Source: JASSUD01 sp031963405
Lineage (GTDB): Bacteria > Pseudomonadota > Gammaproteobacteria > Burkholderiales > Burkholderiaceae
Reading direction: 5' to 3'
DNA length: 64,000 nt
Assembly: GCA_031963405.1 (NCBI GenBank)
Contig: JASSUJ010000001.1
Location: forward strand, 868,001 to 932,000
Shown here: positions 35,792 through 45,287 of the stretch, piece by piece
How positions within the stretch are numbered: position 1 is the stretch's first letter
How the letters are laid out: the number at the start of each line of letters is the position of its first letter
Position numbers and translations under genes: made by a program
The notes under the pieces: model-generated
Told to the model about the DNA's origin: nothing
Seen by the model: only the letters and a program-made list of their open reading frames with translations
The model's database searches: none

Positions 35792-36178
35792 TTAGAAATT
35801 GGAGTCTTCCAGCATAAATTCGGCGCGCATAGCAGCCACAAAAATCTCGGCCTGCACTACCATCGCCTGCGCATCACTCAATTCCACTTTATCGCCCTCG
35901 TAGTCAGCTACATAACGGAATGTCTCCGCATGTTTCAAAAGACGGCCCATTTCTTTAGGCAGAGGGCCATTCTTGATTAGATGCTCACTGAAAGCGTTAA
36001 GAACGCCTTTGTGTGTCTTGCCAGTCTCATATCCAGAAGCACACAGTGCAGCACGAGCGGCATCGAACATACCGTAGTAGGAGCGGTTACATGCACCGTC
36101 AACATCTCCAATGTCAAGCAGCACTTTTGCTGATGCCACAGCCTGCACGGCCTTCGCTATCAAGTCTTGCACTTTCAC
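35792..36178 (-). CDS. HEPN-domain protein, probable toxin of a HEPN/MNT pair
   Basis: Small helical protein of 128 residues. The conserved HEPN segment NRSYYGMFDAARAAL is present (R-YY-MF pattern), followed by a THKG segment like that of UPF0332 HEPN proteins. HEPN proteins of such pairs are often RNases or AMPylation targets; the exact R-x4-H-x-Y motif of HepT is not seen here, so the RNase role is uncertain. It starts with GTG overlapping the stop of the nucleotidyltransferase gene by 4 bases (GTGA), a typical coupled pair. Confidence 0.85.
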   Translation of the reverse strand: MKVQDLIAKAVQAVASAKVLLDIGDVDGACNRSYYGMFDAARAALCASGYETGKTHKGVLNAFSEHLIKNGPLPKEMGRLLKHAETFRYVADYEGDKVELSDAQAMVVQAEIFVAAMRAEFMLEDSNF

Positions 36179-36522
36179 AACCTAATCCCTTCTCTAGCGA
36201 TGTTGCGCAGCAGCGCCGGGTTCGTGTAGCGCTCCGGGTGCTCCCATTCATCAAGCCAAACTGGTAGTGGCGAGATGTTGATATCGGTTTCGAGCAACAC
36301 ATCATAGGCTATGTCCGCCATCGCGAGTGTTGTTGTCAACACTCGTTGGTGTTCGCCTTTTAAAAGCACGGCGACATCGGCATCGCTGTCATGACGATGC
36401 GTGCCGCGTGCTCGGCTACCGTAGATGATTGCGCCAGCCATGTTGTAATGATTAGCGATCAAAGTAAGAAAGCGCCGGACAGCTTTTTCTGTGTCGCGGT
36501 CAATGCGGCTATACTGTTCCAT
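36175..36522 (-). CDS. minimal nucleotidyltransferase, probable antitoxin of a HEPN/MNT pair
   Basis: 115-residue protein of the MNT/pol-beta superfamily. The GS-x10-D-x-D active site is intact (GSRARGTHRHDSDAD). In MntA-HepT systems the MNT protein AMPylates and so neutralises the HEPN partner. AGAGGAGGCGC precedes the ATG, a strong ribosome binding site, better than that of the toxin-like partner. It lies between lpd and zapE, where Burkholderia relatives usually have nothing, so the pair was probably acquired. Confidence 0.87.
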   Translation of the reverse strand: MEQYSRIDRDTEKAVRRFLTLIANHYNMAGAIIYGSRARGTHRHDSDADVAVLLKGEHQRVLTTTLAMADIAYDVLLETDINISPLPVWLDEWEHPERYTNPALLRNIAREGIRL

Positions 36523-36564
36523 GCGCCTCCTCTAGTCTTTGTCAGCGTGAGCCTACTTACCTAA

Positions 36565-37995
36565 TCACATATTAAGCGCACGCTTATCCGCGGCTAACGC
36601 TGCCTCACGGACTGCTTCTGAGAGGGATGGATGCGGATGGCAAATGCGGGCCAGGTCTTCAGATGCTGCTTTGAATTCCATCGCGACGACAGCTTCAGCT
36701 ATAAGATCAGAAGCATTGACTGACACAATGTGCACGCCCAAAATTTCATCGGTTTTCGCATCCGCTAGCATTTTCACGAAGCCTTCTGGATGACCCATGC
36801 CAAGTGCGCGGCCATTGGCTGCGAAAGGAAATTGGCCAACTTTATACGCTTGTCCCTGCTCTTTTAACTGCTGCTCGGTTTTACCAACCCAAGCTATTTC
36901 AGGAGAGGTGTAAATTACCCAAGGAATACAGTTGTAGTCGATATGTGGCTTTTGGCCATCGATTACCTCTGCCACCATGACGCCTTCGTCTTCTGCTTTA
37001 TGAGCCAGCATCGGGCCACGTACTACATCACCGATTGCATATACATTCGGCTGCTTGGTGCGGCAATGTTCATCGACTTCAATGAAACCACGTTCATTCA
37101 CGCTCAAGCCGATATTTTCCAAACCTAATTCATCGGTATTGGGTACGCGGCCTACGGCTACGATTAGGCGGTCAGCTTTAATCGTGTGCGCCTCGCCTTT
37201 TTGGTCTGTATAAGCAACTGATACGCTTTCTTTGCTTGGCTTGACTGAGTCAATTTTGACGCCTAAATTAATCGCTAAACCTTGCTTAACAAATAACTTA
37301 GCCGCTTCTTTCGCGACGCTTTCATCAGCGCTACCAAGGAAAGATGGTGCAGCTTCTAAGATAGTTACGGTAGCACCTAGACGACGCCATACTGAGCCAA
37401 GCTCCAAACCAATCACACCAGCGCCAATCACCACTAAATTTTTAGGCACTGTGTCAAACGACAAAGCGCCTTCATTGTCAGCAACAATTCGGTTATCGAC
37501 GGGGAGATCAGGTAAATGACGTGCCTTCGAGCCAGTTGCGATGATGACATCGCGTCCGATAACAGTCTGCGTTGCTTCAGCACCGCTCACTTCAATTTGA
37601 TAGCCGTCAGCGTTTTTAGCAGTAAATTTGCCATGCCCTTTAAGCCAGCTGATCTTGTTTTTGCGAAACAAGAACTCAATGCCTTTGGTCATTTTGCTGA
37701 CAATACCGTCTTTACGGGCCAGCATTTTAGCCAAATCAAGCTTAACGTCTTTAATCTCGATGCCATGCTCAGCCACATGATGGGCGGCATTTTCAAATGC
37801 TTCGGAAGAAGCCAGCAGCGCCTTCGAAGGAATACACCCAACATTCAAGCAAGTTCCACCCAACGCAGCTTCGCCTTTAGGGCTCTGCCATTTTTCAATA
37901 CAGGCAACCGATTTACCCAACTGCGCTGCACGAATCGCTGCGATATAACCGCCGGGGCCACCGCCAATTACCACTACATCAAACGTTTTAGACAT
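36565..37995 (-). CDS. lpd: dihydrolipoyl dehydrogenase (E3) of 2-oxoglutarate dehydrogenase
   Basis: Flavoprotein E3, 476 residues, without a lipoyl domain, unlike the PDH E3 at 2189. It has the FAD motif GGGPGGY, redox Cys pair in GGTCLNVGCIPSK, NAD motif GAGVIGLELG and the catalytic HPHPSLSE. It lies downstream of odhA and odhB but is separated from odhB by element J and a terminator, so its level may be set separately. Confidence 0.96.
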   Translation of the reverse strand: MSKTFDVVVIGGGPGGYIAAIRAAQLGKSVACIEKWQSPKGEAALGGTCLNVGCIPSKALLASSEAFENAAHHVAEHGIEIKDVKLDLAKMLARKDGIVSKMTKGIEFLFRKNKISWLKGHGKFTAKNADGYQIEVSGAEATQTVIGRDVIIATGSKARHLPDLPVDNRIVADNEGALSFDTVPKNLVVIGAGVIGLELGSVWRRLGATVTILEAAPSFLGSADESVAKEAAKLFVKQGLAINLGVKIDSVKPSKESVSVAYTDQKGEAHTIKADRLIVAVGRVPNTDELGLENIGLSVNERGFIEVDEHCRTKQPNVYAIGDVVRGPMLAHKAEDEGVMVAEVIDGQKPHIDYNCIPWVIYTSPEIAWVGKTEQQLKEQGQAYKVGQFPFAANGRALGMGHPEGFVKMLADAKTDEILGVHIVSVNASDLIAEAVVAMEFKAASEDLARICHPHPSLSEAVREAALAADKRALNM

Positions 37996-38021
37996 AACCG
38001 TTCTCTATCTCATTTCATTAA

Positions 38022-38147
38022 GGAAGATCTGCATGGCGCATTTCTCGAATGATCTGCAATTGTGTTCGTCCCGTTGGCGCACTTAGTGTACGGTTGTACT
38101 GTCTGTGCTGGTAACTTCGCGTTGCAAATCATTAGAAAAATGCGCTA
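38022..38147. repeat. palindromic element copy J (odhB-lpd junction)
   Basis: It begins AAGGAAGATCTGCATGGCGC like copies A and G, then has an inner imperfect inverted pair (GGCGCATTT...AATGAT-TGCAA with TTGCAAATCATT...AAATGCGC). The core contains GTACGGTTGTAC. It is a diverged member. Confidence 0.6.
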
Positions 38148-38196
38148 GCCCTCTGGCAAAAAATGTCTTTGCGGCCAGGACAATAAATATCTAATA

Positions 38197-38242
38197 CAAA
38201 AAAGAAAGGCCTGACACCGCAACAGGGTTATTCAGGCCTTCT
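38197..38242 (-). terminator. rho-independent terminator between odhB and lpd
   Basis: On the minus strand AAGGCCTGA and TCAGGCCTT pair around about 18 bases and run into TTCTTTTTTG. It lies just after the odhB stop, inside what is otherwise the OGDH operon. Confidence 0.75.
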
Positions 38243-38254
38243 TTACGCGTCTGC

Positions 38255-39484
38255 TTACAAATCAAGCAGTAAGCGTGCTGGGTCTTCCAGTGCTTCTTTC
38301 ATCGCAACCAAGCCCAATACAGCTTCGCGGCCATCGATGATGCGATGATCATATGACAGAGCAAGGTAGTTGATAGGACGCACGACAACTTGGCCATTTT
38401 CGACAACAGCACGATCTTTCGTAGCGTGCACACCCAAAATAGCGGATTGCGGTGGGTTGATAATTGGTGTTGACAGCATTGAACCAAATACGCCGCCGTT
38501 TGAAATCGAGAAAGTACCGCCGGTTAAGTCATCAAGGGTGAGCTTGCCATCTTTGGCTTTTTGGCCAAATTCAGCAATTTTTTTCTCAATATCAGCCAGC
38601 GTCAATTGATCAGCATTGCGCAAAATAGGGACAACTAGCCCACGTGGGGAACCTACTGCGATACCAATGTCAAAATAGCCATGGTAGACAATATCATTGC
38701 CATCCACCGACGCATTGATAATCGGATATTTTTTCAGCGCTTGCACTGCAGCTTTGACAAAGAACGACATAAAGCCTAAGCGTACGCCATGCTCTTTCTC
38801 GAATTTATCTTTGTATTTAGCACGCAGATCCATCAGCGCGCGCATATTGACTTCATTGAAGGTCGTCAAAATCGCATTGGTTTGTTGCGATTGAAGTAGA
38901 CGCTCAGCAATACGTGCACGTAAGCGTGACATTGGAACACGTTGTTCCGCACGACCATCCAACCATTCCCCAAGTTCGACAGGGGCTTTGACTGCAGGCA
39001 GCGATGCTGCTGGCGCTGCTTTAGGTTGGCTACCTGGTTGTGTTGCGGCTAACGCATCGCCTTTCGTGATGCGGCCATCGCGTCCGGTACCCTGTACTTG
39101 AGCAGCGCTGACGCCTTGCTCACCTAGAATTTTTGCAGCCGAAGGCATCGTCTTCGCTGACTCTGCTGGGCTCGCTTTAGCGGGTGCCTCAGCATTCGCT
39201 GCTTGAGTAGGTTGAGCGGCGCTTACTGTAGACGCTGCCTTACCTTCAGTATCGATTTTGGCGATAACTTGGTCAGCGGTGACAGTGGCACCCTCTTGCT
39301 GGAATATTTCTGTCAGCACGCCAGCAGCAGGAGCCGGCACTTCTAGCACGACTTTATCTGTCTCGACTTCAATCAAAATCTCATCGCGTGCGACGAGATC
39401 GCCAGGTTGTTTTTTCCATTGCAGCAACGTCGCCTCAGCAACAGATTCGGACAGCTGCGGAACTTTAACTTCTTCGATGGCCAT
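38255..39484 (-). CDS. odhB: dihydrolipoamide succinyltransferase (E2) of 2-oxoglutarate dehydrogenase
   Basis: E2 core of the 2-oxoglutarate dehydrogenase complex. One lipoyl domain (about 1-75, lipoyl Lys in ETDKV), subunit-binding domain at about 112-150 (SAAKILGEQGVS), and catalytic domain ending in LSYDHRIIDGREAV with the active His and Asp. 409 residues, standard. Second gene after odhA; a terminator follows its stop. Confidence 0.96.
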   Translation of the reverse strand: MAIEEVKVPQLSESVAEATLLQWKKQPGDLVARDEILIEVETDKVVLEVPAPAAGVLTEIFQQEGATVTADQVIAKIDTEGKAASTVSAAQPTQAANAEAPAKASPAESAKTMPSAAKILGEQGVSAAQVQGTGRDGRITKGDALAATQPGSQPKAAPAASLPAVKAPVELGEWLDGRAEQRVPMSRLRARIAERLLQSQQTNAILTTFNEVNMRALMDLRAKYKDKFEKEHGVRLGFMSFFVKAAVQALKKYPIINASVDGNDIVYHGYFDIGIAVGSPRGLVVPILRNADQLTLADIEKKIAEFGQKAKDGKLTLDDLTGGTFSISNGGVFGSMLSTPIINPPQSAILGVHATKDRAVVENGQVVVRPINYLALSYDHRIIDGREAVLGLVAMKEALEDPARLLLDL

Positions 39485-39518
39485 GTATTGTCTCTTTTTT
39501 CAAAAATAACTCACTGGG

Positions 39519-39617
39519 GAAGCGTTGAATGGACCGGGAGCGGCGTCATGTTTCCTCGCCGTACTAACCCGTACTGGCATCAAAAACATTCCTTGCTCGC
39601 GACCAATTCAACGCTTC
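39519..39617 (-). repeat. palindromic element copy K (odhA-odhB junction)
   Basis: A perfect 12-bp pair of arms (39519-39530, GAAGCGTTGAAT, and 39606-39617). The core is in reverse orientation: GGCGTCAT at left, GTACTGGCATC and CATTCCTTGCTCGCGA at right. Confidence 0.83.
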
Positions 39618-39682
39618 ACTAATAAAGCAAAAGGAGAGGCGTTTGTTTTGCCTCGCCTAATTTCAGCGCGATGCTGCGTGAT

Positions 39683-42538
39683 TTACTTCACCAAAACTGG
39701 GGTCTTAATCGGCTCAAACGCGCCTTCAATAAGCACCTTTTGTTGCTCAACATGTTTTGCAAAATAACCCACTGCCGGCGCCGCACAGGCAACACGTCCG
39801 CTATATGCAAGCTTTTGCCCTGCTTTTAGGCCTTCAAACAAACTGTACTTGATGGTTAGCCATGCACCTTGATTGTGCGGCTCATCTTGTACCCAAACCA
39901 ATTCAGCCGCTTGCTCGTATTTCTTCAACTCAGCTTCAAGTGCAGCTTGTGGGAAGGGATAGAGTTGCTCAAGACGAAGAATGGCAACATCTTTACGTTT
40001 CGTTTCTTCCCGATGCGCGATCAAGTCGTAATAGACACGCCCTGAGCAGGCCAATACACGCTTAACTTGCTTCGGTTCGATAGTCTTATCAACTTCACCA
40101 ATGACGGTTTGGAAGGTACCTGCTGCCAACTCGGACAGATCACTTACCGCCCCTTTATGGCGCAGCAGAGATTTTGGCGTGAAGACAATCAATGGCTTAC
40201 GTAAGGAACGGATTATTTGGCGACGCAGCAAATGGAATATTTGCGCGGGCGTAGTGGGCTGAACCACTTGCATATTTTCATCAGCACACAGCTGTAAAAA
40301 ACGCTCCAGACGCGCTGAGGAATGCTCCGGACCTTGACCTTCATAGCCGTGCGGCAGAAGTAAGGTCAGCCCTGAAAGCCGTCCCCATTTGGCTTCACCA
40401 GATGAAATAAACTGGTCGATTACCACCTGCGCACCGTTGACAAAGTCACCGAACTGCCCTTCCCACAACACAAGCGTACGTGGTTCAACTGTTGAATAGC
40501 CGTACTCAAAACCCAACACAGCTTCTTCAGACAATACAGAGTCAATGACAGTAAAGTTAGCTTGATCATCGGCAATGTTTTCTAACGGCACATAGGTGCC
40601 ATCACGCCAGCTCTCACGGTTTTGATCATGCAGCACTGCGTGCCGGTGAGAGAAAGTACCGCGACCACTATCCTGACCTGTCAGCCTCACGCCATAGCCA
40701 GCAGCAACCAACGAAGCGTAAGCAAGGTGTTCGCCCATACCCCAGTCTAACGCCTGCTTACCCTCGCCCATCACGCGTCGATCTTTAATCACACGCTCGA
40801 CTAATGGATGGAGTTTAAAATTTTCTGGCACATGAGTAATGCGCTCTGCCAAGCGTTTCAGTTCAACTACCGGGACGCCGGTGTCACCAGCATCAGTCCA
40901 TTTGTGATGTAAAAATGGACTCCAATCAATCGCATATTTATTGTTGTAATTGGACAGTACCGGATTCTGCGTATGACGGCCTTCGTCTAGCGCCTTCCGA
41001 TACTCCTCAAGGTAAGTATTGGCTTCATTTTCCTGCAATACACCCTGCTCAACTAAGCGCTTCGCATAGAGACTACGCGTGCCTGGATGCTGTGCAATTT
41101 TCTTGTACATCAACGGCTGCGTGACAGCTGGCGTATCTTGCTCGTTATGACCCAGTTTGCGGAAACAAACGATGTCAAGCACCACGTCTTTATGAAATTG
41201 CGTGCGGAATTCAACGGCCAACTGAGCGGCCAACACCACTGCTTCAGGATCATCGCCGTTAACATGCAGTACAGGTGCTTCGATCAGCTTAGCGACATCT
41301 GAACAATATAGTGTTGAGCGGGCATCGCGAGGGTCAGAGGTCGTAAAGCCAATCTGATTGTTGATCACTAAATGCACCGTGCCATGCGTGCCATAACCTC
41401 GTGTTTGAGCGAGATTAAGCGTTTCCATGACTACGCCCTGCCCCGCAAAAGCGGCATCGCCATGCACTTGCACAGGTAAGACTTGGTCGCCAGTTAAATC
41501 TTGGCGACGATCCATGCGCGCCTTGGCAGAACCCTCGACAACAGGGTTAACAATTTCCAAGTGCGATGGATTAAATGCCAACGACAGATGGACCGGGCCA
41601 CCACTCGTTAAGATATCGCTTGAAAAGCCTTTATGGTATTTAACGTCACCAGCCGGCAAATCATCGACGTGTTTCCCTTCAAATTCTGCAAAGAGATCTG
41701 ATGGCTGTTTACCCAATGTATTAACCAACACATTTAAACGACCACGGTGCGCCATGCCAATCACAATCTCTTGCACACCCGCTGCGCCGGTGTGATGCAC
41801 AACTGCATCCATCGCCGCGATAAAGCTTTCGCTGCCTTCTAATGAGAAGCGCTTCTGCCCTACATAGCGCGTATGCAAATACCGCTCAAGTCCTTCTGCA
41901 GCAGTGAGACGCTCCAGAATCTGCTTTTTCTTTTCGGCTGAGAATTTAGGTGTGGCGCGAATCGATTCAAGCCGCTGCTTCCACCATTTTTTTTGCTCTG
42001 GATCGCTGATATACATAAACTCAGCGCCAATCGTGCCGCAATACGTATCGCGCAGCGCTTTAATGATTTCTCTTAGCGTCGCTTGCTCAAAGCCAAAGAA
42101 CAGGTCGCCCGCATGGAAAACCTGATCCATGTCAGCTTCAGTCAAGTCATAAAAGGCTGGCTCAAGCTCAGGAATAGATGGTCGTTCTTGACGTTTAAGC
42201 GGGTCTAGATTGGCCCAGCGCACGCCCATAAAGCGATAGGCGTCAATCAATGCCTGCACATACACTTGCTTACGCGCAGTAGCCAAATCGACATCGCCAA
42301 TACGTGGCAATAGCAAATTTGATCTAGCGCGTTGGGCGAAAGATTCAATGATGGGAGTGTGAGCGATATCGTTGCTAGCTGAGCCATCAACTGCATGGAC
42401 ATTTTGCAAAGCGTCGAAATAATCGCGCCAATTTTCGGGGACGGAGGCAGGGTTGTCGAGATACGCTTCGTATAGTTCTTCAACATACGCAGCATTGCCA
42501 CCGAACAAATAAGAGTTCGACTGGGATTGCTTCATCAT
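39683..42538 (-). CDS. odhA: 2-oxoglutarate dehydrogenase E1
   Basis: Thiamine-diphosphate-dependent E1 of the 2-oxoglutarate dehydrogenase complex, 951 residues, normal length. The conserved N-terminal peptide SYLFGGNAAYVEELYEAYL and the cofactor and active-site stretches GMAHRGRLNVL, VHGDAAFAGQG and HNEQDTPAVTQP are present. First gene of the odhA-odhB-lpd cluster. With KgtP at 19 kb the cell can import and oxidise 2-oxoglutarate. Confidence 0.97.
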   Translation of the reverse strand: MMKQSQSNSYLFGGNAAYVEELYEAYLDNPASVPENWRDYFDALQNVHAVDGSASNDIAHTPIIESFAQRARSNLLLPRIGDVDLATARKQVYVQALIDAYRFMGVRWANLDPLKRQERPSIPELEPAFYDLTEADMDQVFHAGDLFFGFEQATLREIIKALRDTYCGTIGAEFMYISDPEQKKWWKQRLESIRATPKFSAEKKKQILERLTAAEGLERYLHTRYVGQKRFSLEGSESFIAAMDAVVHHTGAAGVQEIVIGMAHRGRLNVLVNTLGKQPSDLFAEFEGKHVDDLPAGDVKYHKGFSSDILTSGGPVHLSLAFNPSHLEIVNPVVEGSAKARMDRRQDLTGDQVLPVQVHGDAAFAGQGVVMETLNLAQTRGYGTHGTVHLVINNQIGFTTSDPRDARSTLYCSDVAKLIEAPVLHVNGDDPEAVVLAAQLAVEFRTQFHKDVVLDIVCFRKLGHNEQDTPAVTQPLMYKKIAQHPGTRSLYAKRLVEQGVLQENEANTYLEEYRKALDEGRHTQNPVLSNYNNKYAIDWSPFLHHKWTDAGDTGVPVVELKRLAERITHVPENFKLHPLVERVIKDRRVMGEGKQALDWGMGEHLAYASLVAAGYGVRLTGQDSGRGTFSHRHAVLHDQNRESWRDGTYVPLENIADDQANFTVIDSVLSEEAVLGFEYGYSTVEPRTLVLWEGQFGDFVNGAQVVIDQFISSGEAKWGRLSGLTLLLPHGYEGQGPEHSSARLERFLQLCADENMQVVQPTTPAQIFHLLRRQIIRSLRKPLIVFTPKSLLRHKGAVSDLSELAAGTFQTVIGEVDKTIEPKQVKRVLACSGRVYYDLIAHREETKRKDVAILRLEQLYPFPQAALEAELKKYEQAAELVWVQDEPHNQGAWLTIKYSLFEGLKAGQKLAYSGRVACAAPAVGYFAKHVEQQKVLIEGAFEPIKTPVLVK

Positions 42539-42611
42539 AATGGATTACGGCAAATCAAGCGGAGGTTGAGAAAGAGCCAAGGACATAAATGCCCTTTTAT
42601 TAGCACCTAAG

Positions 42612-42716
42612 AAAAGTCCACATAATCTAGAAGCGGTGCCATGCTACATGCCGCACGGCAAATACGAGTTGCACTGGCAGCAAAGGCATTTCTTGCCTCA
42701 GGATTATGCAGACCTT
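42612..42716 (-). repeat. palindromic element copy L (typA-odhA gap)
   Basis: The left end AAAGTCCACATAATC and the right end GATTATGCAGACCTT are inverted with a few mismatches. The core is in reverse orientation with GGTGCCATG and CACTGGCAGCAAAGGCATTTCTTGCC. Confidence 0.75.
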
Positions 42717-42783
42717 CTGCAATAATTTTTTGCGTTATATAAGATTAGCATAAAGCGCCAATCGATATTTGCGCACCACGTTC

Positions 42784-42831
42784 TTAGAACCTGTTCATCG
42801 TTTTTCAAAAGTGGCAATGAACAGGTTCTAA
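42784..42831. repeat. TTAGAACCTGTTCAT hairpin at the typA 3' end
   Basis: A perfect 15-bp inverted pair (42784-42798 and 42817-42831) around an 18-base loop with TTTTTCAAAA, 9 bases past the typA stop. It has no T run after the stem. Half copies occur at 28017, 32447, 56527 and 59216, and a related hairpin at 25283. Confidence 0.75.
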
Positions 42832-42840
42832 CACTGCTAT

Positions 42841-44655
42841 TTAACGCTCAGCGCGACGACGCTCATTTTCTTTGAGCCAGCGCTTGCGCAAACGAATAGA
42901 TTGCGGCGTAATTTCAACCAATTCTTCATCGGTAATGAATTCCACTGCGTATTCGAGCGACATCTGAATCGGCGTCAGCAAATCAATATGTTCGTCCTTA
43001 CCAGAAGCGCGAACATTAGTGAGCTTCTTCTCGCGAATCGGGTTGATTACCAAATCGTTATCACGGCTATGGATCCCGATAATCATTCCTTCGTATACAG
43101 CATCACCTGGCTTGATAAACATGCGGCCGCGATCTTGCAGTTTCCATATCGCGTACGCAACGGCATTGCCATCATCTTGCGAAATCAATACGCCATTGCG
43201 ACGCTCGCCTATATTGCCTTCACGCGCCGGTGCGTAAACTTCGAAAATATGGCTGATTAAACCAGTGCCGCGTGTAAGCGTCAGAAACTCACCTTGCAAA
43301 CCAATCAAGCCACGTGCTGCGATTCGATATTCAAGGCGGGTGCGGCCACGACCATCTGGCACCATATCGAGCAACTCGCCTTTACGACGACCTAACTCTT
43401 CCATCACTGCACCTTGATGGGCGTCTTCAATATCTACGGTCAGCAATTCATACGGCTCATGTTTAACACCGTCGATTTCTTTGACGACCACGCGTGGACG
43501 CGAAACGGCTAGCTCATAACCTTCACGTCGCATATTTTCCAGCAAAATCGTCAAATGCAATTCGCCGCGACCAGAGACTTCGAACACAGTTTCGTCAGCG
43601 GTATCTTTAACGCGCAATGCCACGTTGTGATTCAGTTCACGTGTCAGGCGTTCGCGCAGCTGACGACTGGTCACAAATTTACCTTCGCGGCCAGCTAATG
43701 GTGATGTATTAACGCAGAAATTCATCGTGAGCGTCGGCTCATCAACACTGATTACTGGCAAGGCCTCAGGCGTTTCTGGGTCGCATAGCGTTACCCCAAT
43801 ACCGATTTCCTCCATGCCACTCACCAGCACAATATCGCCAGCTTCCGCACTCTCTACTGTCGTGCGCTCAAGACCTTTAAATTTCTGGATTTGATTGATT
43901 TTACGATTGAGTACAGTGCCATCTAAACTGTTACACAAGGCTACTGCCTGGCCAGTGCGCAATGTACCCCGCGCGATTCGCCCAATTCCAATACGGCCCA
44001 CATAAGATGAATAGTCAAGCGAAGAAATCTGCAACTGCAGTGGCCCTTCGGGATCATCTGCACGCATTGGGACATGCTCTAACACCGCATCAAAAAGCGG
44101 ACGCAGATCACCTTCACGTACATCTTCGTTTAGACCCGCATAGCCGCTTAAGCCTGAGGCATAAACAACCGGGAAGTCGAGCTGCTCTTCAGTGGCGCCC
44201 AATTTATCGAACAGATCAAAAGTTTGATTAACGACCCACTCGCTGCGTGCACCTGGCCGGTCAACTTTATTCACGACGACGATTGGCCTTAAGCCTAACG
44301 CCAGTGCCTTTTTGGTCACGAAGCGAGTTTGTGGCATTGGCCCTTCAACGGCATCCACCAACAGCAACACACCATCGACCATTGACAATACACGTTCAAC
44401 CTCGCCACCAAAATCCGCGTGACCGGGTGTATCAACAATATTAATGTGGGTGTCACCATATTCGACAGCACAATTTTTCGCGAGAATAGTAATGCCACGT
44501 TCTTTTTCAAGATCGTTTGAATCCATTACACGCTCAACCATATGTTGGTTGTCGCGAAAGGTACCGGATTGGCGAAGTAATTGGTCAACCAGTGTTGTCT
44601 TACCATGATCGACGTGAGCGATGATGGCGATATTTCGGAGTGCGCGGCGGGCCAT
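42841..44655 (-). CDS. typA: ribosome-associated GTPase TypA/BipA
   Basis: Translational GTPase involved in ribosome assembly and stress growth. G1 AHVDHGKTT at residues 13-21, RGITI and DTPGHADFGGEV as in the EF-G family, NKVDRPGA as G4, then domains II, III and the BipA-specific C-terminus. 604 residues from the ATG at 44655 (MARRALRNIAI); an in-frame codon at 44727 would add residues with no similarity. It lies close to truB, as in Burkholderia, but with emrA and small ORFs between. Confidence 0.97.
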   Translation of the reverse strand: MARRALRNIAIIAHVDHGKTTLVDQLLRQSGTFRDNQHMVERVMDSNDLEKERGITILAKNCAVEYGDTHINIVDTPGHADFGGEVERVLSMVDGVLLLVDAVEGPMPQTRFVTKKALALGLRPIVVVNKVDRPGARSEWVVNQTFDLFDKLGATEEQLDFPVVYASGLSGYAGLNEDVREGDLRPLFDAVLEHVPMRADDPEGPLQLQISSLDYSSYVGRIGIGRIARGTLRTGQAVALCNSLDGTVLNRKINQIQKFKGLERTTVESAEAGDIVLVSGMEEIGIGVTLCDPETPEALPVISVDEPTLTMNFCVNTSPLAGREGKFVTSRQLRERLTRELNHNVALRVKDTADETVFEVSGRGELHLTILLENMRREGYELAVSRPRVVVKEIDGVKHEPYELLTVDIEDAHQGAVMEELGRRKGELLDMVPDGRGRTRLEYRIAARGLIGLQGEFLTLTRGTGLISHIFEVYAPAREGNIGERRNGVLISQDDGNAVAYAIWKLQDRGRMFIKPGDAVYEGMIIGIHSRDNDLVINPIREKKLTNVRASGKDEHIDLLTPIQMSLEYAVEFITDEELVEITPQSIRLRKRWLKENERRRAER

Positions 44656-45287
44656 AGATAAGATCAGAAGTGCTAACAGACAGATATAAAAAGGACAAGC
44701 TACAGTAGAATCATCAGCCAAATTCAATCTAACTGATAGACGCTACGCAAATGCTTGCACGATAAGGATTTGTAAAAACATAAGATTTTAGAGCATTTTT
44801 CAGTCATTGAGCGATTAAATACTCAATGCTAAGAAACTGCTACCTCCCTAACCTCGTTATTAGTCAGCGTTTATGGCATCAATATTGCCAAGGTTCACCA
44901 GCTAAGCTGTTAACCGTAGGCATGATGAATAGGCGCATAGCGAGTAAAGCTGTGCCACGGTTAAAGATAGAAAGAATGCGCGAAAATTGCAGTATCCTTC
45001 TGCTTCAGGTAACAAAAAACTCTCTTCATTAGAGACCTGAAAAAGCTGAAGGCAAACGCTAAAGAAGTTTCTTATCTTAAAAATGCGCTAGCATACAGAC
45101 CTTCCCTAGCTGATCCATTAAATGGATAGGTAGCCCCCTACACGACAAACGTGCTTCGCATCTTGAGTCAATTTTGGTGCAACACAAGATAGGGGAAATC
45201 TGCTTAAGTCGAAGACAAGGAATACTGACGCACCATCCACTTTAGGTAGGCCTTCTCTAGCAGCCCATTCAAAAATACGCGATAAAA
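44656..45287. other. intergenic stretch typA / emrA with degenerate element M
   Basis: About 630 bases without a convincing gene. From 45100 to 45260 arm-like pieces appear (AGACCTTCCCTAG, TAGGGGAAATCTGC, GTAGGCCTTCTCTAG) with a broken core (AAGGAATACTGACGC), a rearranged element of the palindromic family. The promoters of typA and emrA must lie here; none is clear. Confidence 0.45.

Noticed and set aside
44656..44727. 24-codon N-terminal extension of typA
   Set aside because: Hydrophobic, unrelated to TypA; MARRALRNIAI is the family start.
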